From Candidatus Pacearchaeota archaeon (lineage in GTDB: Archaea > Nanoarchaeota > Nanoarchaeia > Pacearchaeales > GW2011-AR1), in assembly GCA_023228245.1 (NCBI GenBank), contig JALOBN010000032.1:1-33130 (forward strand): 33,130 nucleotides of DNA. Direction: 5' to 3'. Shown one piece after another: positions 23,822 through 31,115 of the stretch. The notes below the pieces were generated by a model. It did not search any database. It worked only from the letters and a program-made list of their open reading frames with translations, and was not told where the DNA came from. The position numbers were made by a program, and so were the translations under genes. Positions within the stretch are counted from its first letter, which is position 1; the number at the start of each line of letters is the position of its first letter.

Positions 23822-24394
23822 CTACTCCACTGACGCTGGGGAAACCACTTCGCCAGCCACGTTGATCAATCCGAAGCACACTCCCGCAGTCAGGGCAATG
23901 TTGATCGCCCACTTGGATTCCTTCAAGTTATCACTGCCGCCGTTCTTGACGTACAATTGATTGGACTTCTCAATCAATTGGGTTACATTGGTCTTACTGA
24001 CCCCCTTCACCGTGAGAAAGGCAGATTCCAACCGACTCATGGACTTGACCTTGCCCTCCAACTTCTTGCCAGCCTTCTTGCCAGGAATAGCCTTGTTGAT
24101 CTCGGCGTTCAACTCCTCGGCCGTCTTGGTTTCTCCCTCGTCACCAACCTTGGGTGCAACCTCGTTGTCATCCACCTTCTCCTTGACAATTTCCACAACT
24201 CCCTTGTTCTTGACGATCATGGCCAGTAGTTTCTTCTGATCCTCGTTCTCCAAGTCCTCAGCCTCCTCACCTTCGGGATCCAACTGGGCAATGGTCAACA
24301 ACTTCTCTTCCATGCGAGCCTTGTTCCACTTGTTAGCGGTTTTGTACCCGAGGTTCTCAGCCAACGCAACGATCTCTTGACGTGTCACTTGCAT
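23822..24394 (-). CDS. SAP-like N-terminal, otherwise unknown protein (190 aa)
   Basis: The N-terminal 35 residues (TRQEIVALAENLGYKTANKW) look like a SAP or LEM-type helix-loop-helix DNA-binding motif. An acidic, charged linker follows, then a C-terminal region with alternating helices ending in a hydrophobic stretch (NIALTAGVCFGLINVAG). ATG 24394 has GGAG upstream, and it is the first gene after a probable promoter at 24451-24481, so it heads the modification cassette. Likely DNA-binding, function otherwise unknown. Confidence 0.6.
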   Translation of the reverse strand: MQVTRQEIVALAENLGYKTANKWNKARMEEKLLTIAQLDPEGEEAEDLENEDQKKLLAMIVKNKGVVEIVKEKVDDNEVAPKVGDEGETKTAEELNAEINKAIPGKKAGKKLEGKVKSMSRLESAFLTVKGVSKTNVTQLIEKSNQLYVKNGGSDNLKESKWAINIALTAGVCFGLINVAGEVVSPASVE

Positions 24395-24450
24395 CTCTAC
24401 TCTCCTTCAATTGATTGATGTCTTACTGGGAACGCTCCCATTACACCCCT

Positions 24451-24481
24451 ATTATCGGATTACTGATAACGCCCCCATCAA
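24451..24481 (-). promoter_or_regulatory. Candidate promoter with imperfect operator-like repeat
   Basis: GATAAT (24456-24451) with TTGATG (24481-24476) at 19-base spacing forms a moderate promoter facing the SAP-like gene. A 7-bp inverted repeat with one mismatch (24452-24458 with 24463-24469) overlaps the -10 region, as in the stronger promoters. The 113-base gap also has a GGGAnnnnTCCC hairpin at 24428-24439. No good terminator for the helicase gene upstream was seen. Confidence 0.45.
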
Positions 24482-24507
24482 TAATCTTTGCTATTTTCCT
24501 GATTTTG

Positions 24508-25908
24508 TCAGAAAATACTGACCATCGCAGGGCAAGCCACATCCAAACACCCAGCGACAACCACTGATTTGCTTTCACGAAACGTCCCACTACGCCGCAC
24601 CGTCCAATTCAACCGCTGCACACCCATATCCTTTTCGGCATCTGTACAGTTGATGCCAATCATGCCATTGACATGAGCCAGCTTGGTCTTGCGTCCACTG
24701 AAGTGTTTCCTGGTCAAGGTCTGTCCACTGTTGTTGTAGGCCCCTGCATTGGACTGGCTGGCAGTCAGCAGCAGACAATGAAACTCTTGACTCATGCGAC
24801 GCAGTTGCTTCCAGGTCTCATCAATCTGTTCCAATGGATCACGTGTCCCAGACGGTGGGGCCAAGATGTCAGCGTAGTCGAGCACCATCACATCCGCCAC
24901 CCAACCCTCCCGCTGCCAATCGGTCATCACTGACCGCAAGCCATCTACGTTGATTGTGCTGTTTGGGTAACAACTCACCCGCAGCATGTCCCTGCCCCTA
25001 CACACCCTCCGAAATGCCTTGAAGCATTCGCTGGGAGTTAATTCCTCCCAGAACCTGCGATCCTTGGTCTCCACCACTATCCGTTCCTTGTTGTTTTCAT
25101 CGATCCTTTTCTTGATGGATGTTGGGAACTTGCACAGCATGGGCTTCATGGGTCTACGTAGCACCCGCTGACCTAGACGCTGTAGCACCTCGTCCTGCAT
25201 CAAGTCCCCGGCCTCGAAGTAGGCCACACGACAGCGGGCCTTGATGGCTCTGTAGGCCAATTCCAGAAGCCAGAATGATTTGCCTGTTTTGTCTGGCCCC
25301 ATGAACGACCACAATGTGCCTCTAACCAGTGCATCACCAAAGAATCGATCCAGGCCATCCGAAAACGACATCATGGATCTGTTGCGATCAGTATCGAATG
25401 CCTGACGCCATGGTTCGTATTCCTCGGCTGGTTTGGCCAAGCTACCAGTGCCCAATTCAATCCGGTTGATGTTGGCCATTGTGGCTATGGCTTCAGCTGG
25501 TAGATTCTCCTCAAGTCGTTCAGTGGCCTCCTCTATTGCCTTGCCAGCCAGCACTCGATTGAAGTACAACCCCGCAACATCCAACAGGTAATCACTAGAT
25601 GGTGGATCAGTACTGGCCCAATCATCAGACACATAACCCAGGAACCTCTCAATCCCCTTGGCTGTGTTGGCATCGACATCGTTCTTGTTGGCCCAGCGTT
25701 CATATATGTCCGTCAATTGACCGTTGGGAGGAGTGTCATACTTGGCCAGATGCTTTACGCACCACCCACCCACAAGGTTGGCCCAGTCATTGTCAAACAG
25801 ACCGCCGTCCTTCCACTGGCTGGCTATGCGGGCACAGACTACCCTATCAGTGGCCATGCCAGCCAAAACCTTTCTCAGTTCGTTTCCATCATACCGAGAC
25901 GATTTCAT
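24508..25908 (-). CDS. DnaB-like replicative helicase
   Basis: A 466-residue RecA-fold helicase with Walker A at about 204-211 (GPDKTGKS), Walker B (VMVLDYADIL), and the ASQSNAGAYN motif typical of DnaB-type or T4 gp41-like enzymes. It would form the hexamer that unwinds the phage fork and recruits the primase. ATG 25908 overlaps the initiator gene by 20 bases with only a weak GGAA site, so coupling is probable. The N-terminal 180 residues are helical, as expected for the DnaB ring collar. Confidence 0.88.
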   Translation of the reverse strand: MKSSRYDGNELRKVLAGMATDRVVCARIASQWKDGGLFDNDWANLVGGWCVKHLAKYDTPPNGQLTDIYERWANKNDVDANTAKGIERFLGYVSDDWASTDPPSSDYLLDVAGLYFNRVLAGKAIEEATERLEENLPAEAIATMANINRIELGTGSLAKPAEEYEPWRQAFDTDRNRSMMSFSDGLDRFFGDALVRGTLWSFMGPDKTGKSFWLLELAYRAIKARCRVAYFEAGDLMQDEVLQRLGQRVLRRPMKPMLCKFPTSIKKRIDENNKERIVVETKDRRFWEELTPSECFKAFRRVCRGRDMLRVSCYPNSTINVDGLRSVMTDWQREGWVADVMVLDYADILAPPSGTRDPLEQIDETWKQLRRMSQEFHCLLLTASQSNAGAYNNSGQTLTRKHFSGRKTKLAHVNGMIGINCTDAEKDMGVQRLNWTVRRSGTFRESKSVVVAGCLDVACPAMVSIF

Positions 25909-26752
25909 ATTCAATTTCCGGTTCGTCTGTATTGTCCCCGTCGCCATTCCTGCTACGACGCATGGCACCAGCAAACTTGCCCTGCTTGAACTTTGTCCTG
26001 AACGATGAAGCTGAGAACGCCTCTACACAATACTCCTCACCAATATGCTTGGCATACCACTCGATGGTTTCACGGATCAGCTTCTTGTCGATCTTGTCAA
26101 CCTCACGCATCAGACAGAATTGTTTAGACCACTGGTTCAAATCTGCCCGGCTGTTGACCTTGATTATTGATGATATAATTCTGTTCAATTCTTCTGCTGC
26201 ACGTTGGTCCCATTTGGACGGTAGGTGCTTGCGTCTGGAAGGTGGAGGAACGCACATAACGTCGCCATCCGAAGGTGGCGACATAAAGTCTTTCTTATCT
26301 TCATTAGTATAGGTATTATATACCGTACTCTGGGGTACGGGGGGCCGTACTTTAGAGTACGGCCCCGTACTATCTAGTACCATTTGTTTTTGGTCGTTGT
26401 AGTGTCTGTTATTTTCAATCCAAATGTTGGCAATAGTGACCACTACACGTTCGGATCCGTATTGGTTTTCTGTCTTGTTGACCTTGATGAAGTGGTGGTT
26501 TCTCAACTCTTCACGGGCACTTAGCAGTGTAGACTTTGACATCGACAGATGCTTGCAGAGGGTTTCAAGTGACTGGTAGCACTCGCCCCGTTCCCAGCAT
26601 ACTCGTTTGTACCACACATATAAGAGGACCGCGTGCTTACTCAGGCTCTTGTCCATGCAACAGTCTATCACCATGTTTGGAATGGCTGTGTAGTGACTGT
26701 GCACTGACTCGTCAATGATGTTGTTGTTGTCTGGTTCTTGGTTTGTTGTCAT
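25889..26752 (-). CDS. Replication initiator with winged-helix domain (lambda O-like role)
   Basis: The 287-residue protein has an N-terminal winged HTH (about 25-115; LCKHLSMSKSTLLSAREELR), a polar linker (about 125-165) and a helical C-terminal domain. The linker is encoded by DNA with three GTAC palindromes, the arrangement of lambda gene O, where origin iterons lie within the initiator gene. It directly precedes the helicase, which such initiators load. ATG 26752 has GGAGG 10 nt upstream and is preceded by a long structured leader. DnaD- or RepA-type initiators are the alternative. Confidence 0.72.
   Translation of the reverse strand: MTTNQEPDNNNIIDESVHSHYTAIPNMVIDCCMDKSLSKHAVLLYVWYKRVCWERGECYQSLETLCKHLSMSKSTLLSAREELRNHHFIKVNKTENQYGSERVVVTIANIWIENNRHYNDQKQMVLDSTGPYSKVRPPVPQSTVYNTYTNEDKKDFMSPPSDGDVMCVPPPSRRKHLPSKWDQRAAEELNRIISSIIKVNSRADLNQWSKQFCLMREVDKIDKKLIRETIEWYAKHIGEEYCVEAFSASSFRTKFKQGKFAGAMRRSRNGDGDNTDEPEIEYEIVSV
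26312..26380. other. Candidate replication origin: phased GTAC palindromes inside the initiator gene
   Basis: GTAC occurs at 26325, 26335, 26347, 26357, 26367 and 26377, that is every 10 bases (once 12). They form three palindromes of the type GTACTN4AGTAC (the first imperfect) centred 22 and 20 bases apart, so on one helix face. The middle one is extended to a 10-bp perfect arm. A fourth palindrome (26312-26324) adjoins an A+T-rich stretch (26285-26322) that could unwind. Layout matches lambda ori; the role is inferred. Confidence 0.65.
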
Positions 26753-26797
26753 CTTTATTCAGCCTCCAGCAAGTGCAGAAAGTGAGTAAAAGAAGAG

Positions 26798-26836
26798 GGC
26801 CGGTCCCCCTATTTGTTTTAGAGCGGGGGACCGGCC
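26798..26836 (-). terminator. Strong GC-rich hairpin, possible attenuator
   Basis: A perfect 12-bp stem (26798-26809 with 26825-26836) and 15-base loop. On the transcript it is followed by CUCUUCUUUU, a U-rich but not continuous tract, so it may terminate or pause transcription ahead of the initiator gene. It directly follows the pseudoknot-capable RNA. If it terminates, the promoter at 26968 would make a short RNA of about 170 nt plus read-through message. Confidence 0.5.
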
Positions 26837-26837
26837 T

Positions 26838-26919
26838 GGGGATATACGTGGAGGTGCTATTCCACGGAAACCATGTCGAATTGATTCTATACCCGAATAT
26901 GAGTGCACCTTATATCCCC
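26838..26919 (-). ncRNA. Structured leader RNA with possible pseudoknot (riboswitch-like)
   Basis: In the transcript, a 9-bp stem (26911-26919 with 26838-26846) stacks on a 6-bp stem (26905-26910 with 26852-26857). The 5-base bulge between them on the 3' side (26847-26851) can pair with a loop sequence (26862-26866), giving a pseudoknot or, instead, a competing hairpin (26847-26852 with 26861-26866). Two exclusive folds ahead of a terminator-like hairpin are the design of a switch. No known class is recognised from sequence alone. The region has no gene. Confidence 0.6.
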
Positions 26920-26967
26920 CATCCAATTACTGCTGGCTCTAATCAGCAGGTTGGTTTACTAAACCCT

Positions 26968-26996
26968 ATTATAGGGTTTCGTGCCTTTAGACTCAA
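26968..26996 (-). promoter_or_regulatory. Sigma70-type promoter with palindromic -10 region
   Basis: TTGAGT (26996-26991), a 17-base spacer and TATAAT (26973-26968) read towards the initiator gene. The -10 box is centred in a 19-base palindrome (26961-26979, 9-bp arms), like the operator-promoter at the right end. Transcription would begin near 26961, about 210 bases before the initiator ATG, and includes the structured leader. The region 26753-27030 is otherwise non-coding. Confidence 0.7.
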
Positions 26997-27030
26997 ATGC
27001 CATTTTGGGATTTGGTATTTCAGTCCAGGT

Positions 27031-27174
27031 TCAGCTCAACAGCTCAACAGCAGACCACTTGCAGCTATCTGGGTCTTTTGTCATCCCAAAGTGTCTGGCA
27101 ATATTTGTACAGTTCATGGGAACCTCTTCCTCACTCGCATCGCGTAGTGCCGTGAGAGCTTCTATCAATTTCAT
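27031..27174 (-). CDS. Small unknown protein, 47 aa
   Basis: A 47-residue frame from ATG 27174, with AAAGGA 9 nt upstream and 12 nt after the preceding stop. The product is helical with two cysteines (NCTNI, SCKW) and a TNIARHFGMTKD segment that looks like a partial helix-turn-helix. It ends just before the promoter of the initiator operon and thus may be the last gene of the right-hand operon. Confidence 0.55.
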   Translation of the reverse strand: MKLIEALTALRDASEEEVPMNCTNIARHFGMTKDPDSCKWSAVELLS

Positions 27175-27186
27175 GGTCTGTTCCTT

Positions 27187-27567
27187 TCAGCCAGCTTCCA
27201 ACATGTCCTCATACAACACACCACCACCTTTCTGGTGGCGGTCTGTGACAATGGATATGGGATTGCCCACAATTCTGGGGTTGTTGATTCCCTTGGACTT
27301 AGATGCCCTACCCTCTTTGTAGATACTGTCATTTATCTGACGCACAATTTGCTGGGTTGGGAACTCAGCATGGAGTGGATTGGGTGGGCCTGCTAGAGCC
27401 TTCCAGTATGCCTCATTGCCCCAGACAGCAAATTCAAATCCCAGTTTGGCATCCAGAAGTGCGTCCACCTCAGGTAGGTCAATTGAGTCTGCTTCTGTTA
27501 TGGCATCCAGCAGCTCTGTCGATCCCACGGGGGCATTCACAATCCGTTGCTTCAAATCCTCGTTCAT
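27187..27567 (-). CDS. Unknown protein, 126 aa
   Basis: ATG 27567 overlaps the GIY-YIG gene stop (ATGA), so the 126-residue form is preferred over the longer frame to 27633. The N-terminal half is acidic and helical (LLDAITEADSIDLPEVDALL), with an aromatic centre (EFAVWGNEAYWKAL) and a basic C-terminal half with a glycine turn (RHQKGGGVLYED). Not recognised. The place between nuclease and initiator gives no clear clue. Confidence 0.65.
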   Translation of the reverse strand: MNEDLKQRIVNAPVGSTELLDAITEADSIDLPEVDALLDAKLGFEFAVWGNEAYWKALAGPPNPLHAEFPTQQIVRQINDSIYKEGRASKSKGINNPRIVGNPISIVTDRHQKGGGVLYEDMLEAG

Positions 27568-27848
27568 TGCACTTCGTATTGGTTGATCAGATTGATTTTG
27601 TGCTGCTGGTCCACTGCTGTCTTGACCTGGCATTCCAACCGGGCAGCTTCAAAGTGACTCATGGGTCTTGTGGCACACACTAATTCAACAGGCCCCCGAC
27701 CTCTGGTGTACTTGGCTCCCGTGCCAGTGTTATGTGCCCGAATTCGGTTGGTTAGGTCGTTGGTGATGCCACAGTACAACGAGTTGTCGGTACACCTGAC
27801 AAGGTAAACCACCCATTGCTTCTTGCGGTAGTCTGGATTGTCGGTCAT
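27564..27848 (-). CDS. GIY-YIG endonuclease domain protein (UPF0213-like)
   Basis: A 94-residue single-domain protein with WVVYLVRCTDNSLYCGITND (the GIY-YIG pair as VYL and YCG), the catalytic-type R in NRIRAHN, and the later AARLECQVK segment. This is the layout of small YhbQ/UPF0213 nucleases, and not of an intron homing enzyme, which would have extra DNA-binding domains. ATG 27848 is preferred to GTG 27851. It may nick DNA in repair or recombination. Nearby split genes make a homing-related origin worth considering, but no target is seen. Confidence 0.85.
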   Translation of the reverse strand: MTDNPDYRKKQWVVYLVRCTDNSLYCGITNDLTNRIRAHNTGTGAKYTRGRGPVELVCATRPMSHFEAARLECQVKTAVDQQHKINLINQYEVQ

Positions 27849-27851
27849 CAC

Positions 27852-28730
27852 TTACTCTAAGTATGTTTTCCTCAGTTCCATTATCTCCCGTCGGTCTGCC
27901 TCGTTGGGGTCTTTGCCTGTTTGCAGCTCCACCACGTATGTCTCGCCGGGAAACACCTGCAACTGACGAGCCAAACGACGTGCTCTTTTCTGGGCTTGAA
28001 ACTCACTGTCAAAGCATACCACCTTGACCGAGAACTGACTTAGCTTTATCAGTTGCTCTCGTGTGTATCCTAGCCCACAGGTCGCCACTGCCCCTGGGCC
28101 TATGGTCCATGCGTCAATAGGCCCCTCACAAATGATCACAGCGTGCCGCACAAGGTCACTGCCATAAAGAACTGACTTGATGGGCACTGATTCTTGTTCT
28201 GGTGGGGCGTGGAGGTATCGCATCCCTGTTCCAATTGCCCTGGTTGTCCAGCTCACCACCTCACCAAAATGATACACTGGTATCCAGAGTCGCCAGGCGT
28301 ATTCAGCAGCTAGACCAATGCCCTGCACACCCCATAGCTGTGCTATCTCATCTGGGTCAAGCCGTCGTTGGTTGCTCAGGTATTTTCTATGCACTGGCAG
28401 CATGGGTCCAACCCCAATGGGTATGACCAATTTACCTCTGCGACGTTCTGATAGAGGAGCCAGCCCACCCTTGTCAATACTCTTGACTAGATCGTAGCAG
28501 AGGGATGGTGGCAGGTTGGTCAGCTCTACCAGTACGTCAGCCAGCGGCCTGGACCCACATCGCCAACAAGAAGCAAAACTACCGGATAGGTTGATGCCCA
28601 GATGGTACTTGTTGGCTCCTCGTCCACACCACGGGCAGTCAACCCCTATCCAGCCAGGCCTCACGTGAGGGTGACTGCCACCTTCCTGATAGGACACTTT
28701 ATATTCCTTGAGGATGGCTTGGATCTTCAT
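27852..28730 (-). CDS. DnaG-type DNA primase
   Basis: The 292-residue protein has an N-terminal zinc ribbon (C32, C35, C55, C58; DCPWCG and SCWRCG) and a TOPRIM core with E202 in VIICEGPIDAW and the later VVCFDSEFQ acidic motif. It is shorter than bacterial DnaG (about 580 residues) and has no long helicase-binding tail, as in many phage primases. It would make RNA primers at the fork with the DnaB-like helicase. ATG 28730 is 6 nt after the upstream stop; the ribosome site is poor, so coupling is probable. Confidence 0.88.
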   Translation of the reverse strand: MKIQAILKEYKVSYQEGGSHPHVRPGWIGVDCPWCGRGANKYHLGINLSGSFASCWRCGSRPLADVLVELTNLPPSLCYDLVKSIDKGGLAPLSERRRGKLVIPIGVGPMLPVHRKYLSNQRRLDPDEIAQLWGVQGIGLAAEYAWRLWIPVYHFGEVVSWTTRAIGTGMRYLHAPPEQESVPIKSVLYGSDLVRHAVIICEGPIDAWTIGPGAVATCGLGYTREQLIKLSQFSVKVVCFDSEFQAQKRARRLARQLQVFPGETYVVELQTGKDPNEADRREIMELRKTYLE

Positions 28731-28736
28731 GATCAA

Positions 28737-28967
28737 TCAACGCGCACCGTCGCCTCCACAACTGCTGCACTTGTTCCAGCCAGTCCCCTTGCAGAAGCTG
28801 CACTGGAATCCTGACTTCTTTCCCTTGCCATCGCAGGGATAGCAGGCTGTAGCACTGTTGCCCGTCCCACTGCAGGACATGCATGACTTCTGGGACTTGA
28901 TTGGCAGTGACCAACCTGCCACTAACAGGGCAGCAACTAATATCAGAACTTCAACCACTTTTCGCAT
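28737..28967 (-). CDS. Membrane-anchored DnaJ-type zinc-finger protein (76 aa)
   Basis: After a hydrophobic N-terminus (about 5-20; VLILVAALLVAGWSLP), which is a signal anchor, four CxxCxGxG-like repeats follow: CMSCSGTG, CYPCDGKG, CSFCKGTG, CSSCGGDG. This is the DnaJ cysteine-rich zinc domain alone, without J domain. Such modules bind unfolded peptides or act in redox reactions. ATG 28967 has GGAG 8 nt upstream and overlaps the previous gene by 17 bases. Why it lies next to the primase is unclear. Confidence 0.75.
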   Translation of the reverse strand: MRKVVEVLILVAALLVAGWSLPIKSQKSCMSCSGTGNSATACYPCDGKGKKSGFQCSFCKGTGWNKCSSCGGDGAR

Positions 28968-29394
28968 TTTGCGTCTCCTTAATCACTTGACCAATGGGGA
29001 TATACCAATGTGGGACTGGCCCACTCCATGAGTTTGGATTGTTAGACAAGGAAATCATAGCTACAAACACGAATGCCGCTTGGGACTGCTCTACCAATTC
29101 TGTTAAAGGGCTCTTCCCCTGATTCAAATTCAGCAATCTGAATCTGTTACGCAATTCATCATCAATTTGGGCAGACACATGAATGAAGTGATGGCCCGTT
29201 AGACTTTCCCGAGTAATTACTAATATGACCCCGTTGGGGCAGTGAAAAATATTACCAGCTCCAACCTGAGGTGGTACTTCCCCATCATCAAGAAAGCATA
29301 TGGTTTCTTCTACATCGTGGGAAATTTCCATTACTTTGTTAAACCTATTACGCAACAATATCCAAGGCTCACGGTATCTTACCATCACGTCCAT
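28951..29394 (-). CDS. Unknown protein, 147 aa
   Basis: A 147-residue, beta-rich looking protein that overlaps the SNF2 helicase end by 26 bases and the zinc-finger gene by 17. A central hydrophobic stretch (AAFVFVAMISL, about 110-120) may be a buried helix. No motif recognised. An internal start at the third Met is possible; the ribosome site is not clear for either. Confidence 0.6.
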   Translation of the reverse strand: MDVMVRYREPWILLRNRFNKVMEISHDVEETICFLDDGEVPPQVGAGNIFHCPNGVILVITRESLTGHHFIHVSAQIDDELRNRFRLLNLNQGKSPLTELVEQSQAAFVFVAMISLSNNPNSWSGPVPHWYIPIGQVIKETQNAKSG

Positions 29395-30769
29395 GATCTA
29401 AAGTTCCTTTGAACACACTGCCAATTAATTGTGAGTAGATGTCGGTGTCTTCTAGCATTTTGCCACCATCCAAGACAGACGATACTACTCCTTGTTTTTG
29501 TTGAATGATCTTACACAGTTTCTGTTCAACAGTATTCCTAGCTACAAGGTAGTAGCAGTTGACTTCCTCGGTGGTGCCAATTCTGTAGCACCTATCGTCT
29601 GCCTGTTCATGATCTGCTGGCCTCCAGGCCATCTCTGCTGTGGCAACTGTGTGAGCTGCTGTGAGGGTGATGCCCACCCCAGCCGCCTTGATGTTCCCAA
29701 ATAGCACCCTCACTTTATTATCGGTTTGAAACTGATTGACTGCGTTGTATCTGGCTCGACCTGTGATGGAGCCATCGATCAATACCGATTTGTATTTGCA
29801 CTTGGATTGCAGTTCCTCTAACACCTTCCAATGGACGGCAAACACCACAAGTTTCTCATCGGTGTCCTCCAAGAAGTTGGCAATCCATTCGTGAACATAG
29901 GGCAGTTTCAATTCAGCAGCTAGCCGTAGCAAGTAGCCTATTCTGGTCATGGCCTCTGCTTTGGCTGCCCGCTTGGCCTTGTCTGGATCGATGCCCATCA
30001 GCCACGCCACAAAATCCTTGTCAGCTCGCTGGTACTCAGCCACACTACTAAGTGGCAATGGCACTACAATCCTGGATTTTTTTGGCAGGTCTTTCAGCAC
30101 ATCCACTTTACGTCGGCGGACTAGGCAAGAATCCACCAGACGCTGGTGAAATTCATCTACATGACTTGCCCCCTTGTATTCCCAGCCCCATGGAGTGAAG
30201 TGAGGGTCGCAATATCGTTGCATGAACTTCCATGCACCAGGAAACTCACTCCTCCGCAACAAGTTGAGTGGGTTGAACAGCTCGATGGGGCGGTTCAGAA
30301 TGGGTGTGCCACTGAGGGCCAGCAGCTTGCCCACACCACGGCACAGACTCCTCACAGCCCTGGCTCGTTTGGTTTTGGGATTGGCTATGTTTTGTACCTC
30401 ATCCAATACCACCATCTTGGGCTTGAGCTTCTTCAGCCACGGCACCCAGAATTGCAAGATGTCATAATTGAGGATGATGATGGGAGGTATTTTGGTGACA
30501 AGTTTTCCTCTGGGTGGTTTGGTTCCCTCCAGCACCATGGATTTGACACCCGCCGCTTTCCAGACCTCAACTTCCCAGTTGAACTTGACGGAGGCGGGGC
30601 ACACCACAATACACGGGGAGGCATCCTGTTTGTGCCGCTGCCAATACCAAGCGGCACAGGCCGTCTTACCAAGACCCATATCCAGACTGACAAGTACCCT
30701 GCCATTAAACCATTCGATTTCCTCCAGGCACTCGATCTGGAATGGATAGGGTTTTATGGTATTAGTCAT
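29369..30769 (-). CDS. SNF2-family helicase/translocase
   Basis: The 466-residue protein has all SNF2 core motifs: I at 30-36 (DMGLGKT), II D123-E-V-Q (DEVQ in place of DEAH), III (ALSGTPILNRP), V (KAAGVGITLTAAH) and VI (QADDRCYRIGT). The compact form resembles SMARCAL1/HARP-like or T4 UvsW-like enzymes which remodel forks and branched DNA. ATG 30769 overlaps the upstream stop (ATGA). It differs strongly from the helicase at 17081-18445, so each has its own role. Confidence 0.88.
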   Translation of the reverse strand: MTNTIKPYPFQIECLEEIEWFNGRVLVSLDMGLGKTACAAWYWQRHKQDASPCIVVCPASVKFNWEVEVWKAAGVKSMVLEGTKPPRGKLVTKIPPIIILNYDILQFWVPWLKKLKPKMVVLDEVQNIANPKTKRARAVRSLCRGVGKLLALSGTPILNRPIELFNPLNLLRRSEFPGAWKFMQRYCDPHFTPWGWEYKGASHVDEFHQRLVDSCLVRRRKVDVLKDLPKKSRIVVPLPLSSVAEYQRADKDFVAWLMGIDPDKAKRAAKAEAMTRIGYLLRLAAELKLPYVHEWIANFLEDTDEKLVVFAVHWKVLEELQSKCKYKSVLIDGSITGRARYNAVNQFQTDNKVRVLFGNIKAAGVGITLTAAHTVATAEMAWRPADHEQADDRCYRIGTTEEVNCYYLVARNTVEQKLCKIIQQKQGVVSSVLDGGKMLEDTDIYSQLIGSVFKGTLDHGRDGKIP

Positions 30770-31101
30770 AGAATCCGACACCCCAAAGACATCCCAACCG
30801 CACCAACCACTCGAATCCTACGAATAATTGGTTCCCCATCAGATCCAAATCCAATCACATCACCAGTCAATGGAAATACCAATCTCCCCTGACCAACCAG
30901 TTGAACTGATGTATCGTCAGCCAGCTCAACAGATTCAGCAACCACTCGACCACAATAGACAGACACTCCAAATTCCTTTTCTCCCGTGCGATGATTGTAG
31001 GATCGATTATCCCACAGACCATATCGAATAAATACAGGCATTCCAGGGCGAAATGGAACCACTTCAACTACCTTGTCAAATGGCTTAATCTCCATTTTCA
31101 T
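30766..31101 (-). CDS. Unknown beta-rich protein, 111 aa
   Basis: From ATG 31101 (GGAG about 11 nt upstream), this protein has alternating hydrophobic strands (VVEVVPFRPGMPVFIRYG, RLVFPLTGDVIGFG), suggesting a small beta barrel. It is linked to the SNF2 gene by ATGA. Function unknown. Confidence 0.65.
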   Translation of the reverse strand: MKMEIKPFDKVVEVVPFRPGMPVFIRYGLWDNRSYNHRTGEKEFGVSVYCGRVVAESVELADDTSVQLVGQGRLVFPLTGDVIGFGSDGEPIIRRIRVVGAVGMSLGCRIL

Positions 31102-31115
31102 TGCCGGACCACTCC

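Noticed and set aside
22749..23912. Longer start for radical-SAM enzyme 2 at 23912 with a CPDC motif
   Set aside because: It overlaps the preceding gene by 91 bases; GTG 23816 has a proper ribosome site just after that gene's stop.
24485..24512. Hairpin TTTTCTGA/TCAGGAAAA at the helicase stop as terminator
   Set aside because: The stem is short and imperfect and no U-run follows on the transcript.
26315..26320. TATAAT on the minus strand within the initiator gene
   Set aside because: No -35 box at suitable spacing (the position holds CCCCCG); better explained as part of the A+T-rich edge of the origin candidate.
26813..26824. GTTTTAGAGC on the plus strand, like part of a Cas9 repeat or tracrRNA
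   Set aside because: It is the loop of a 12-bp hairpin, occurs once, and there are no spacers or cas genes.
27564..27848. GIY-YIG protein as an intron homing endonuclease
   Set aside because: It is a short UPF0213-like protein without homing-type DNA-binding modules and is not inside an intron-like sequence.
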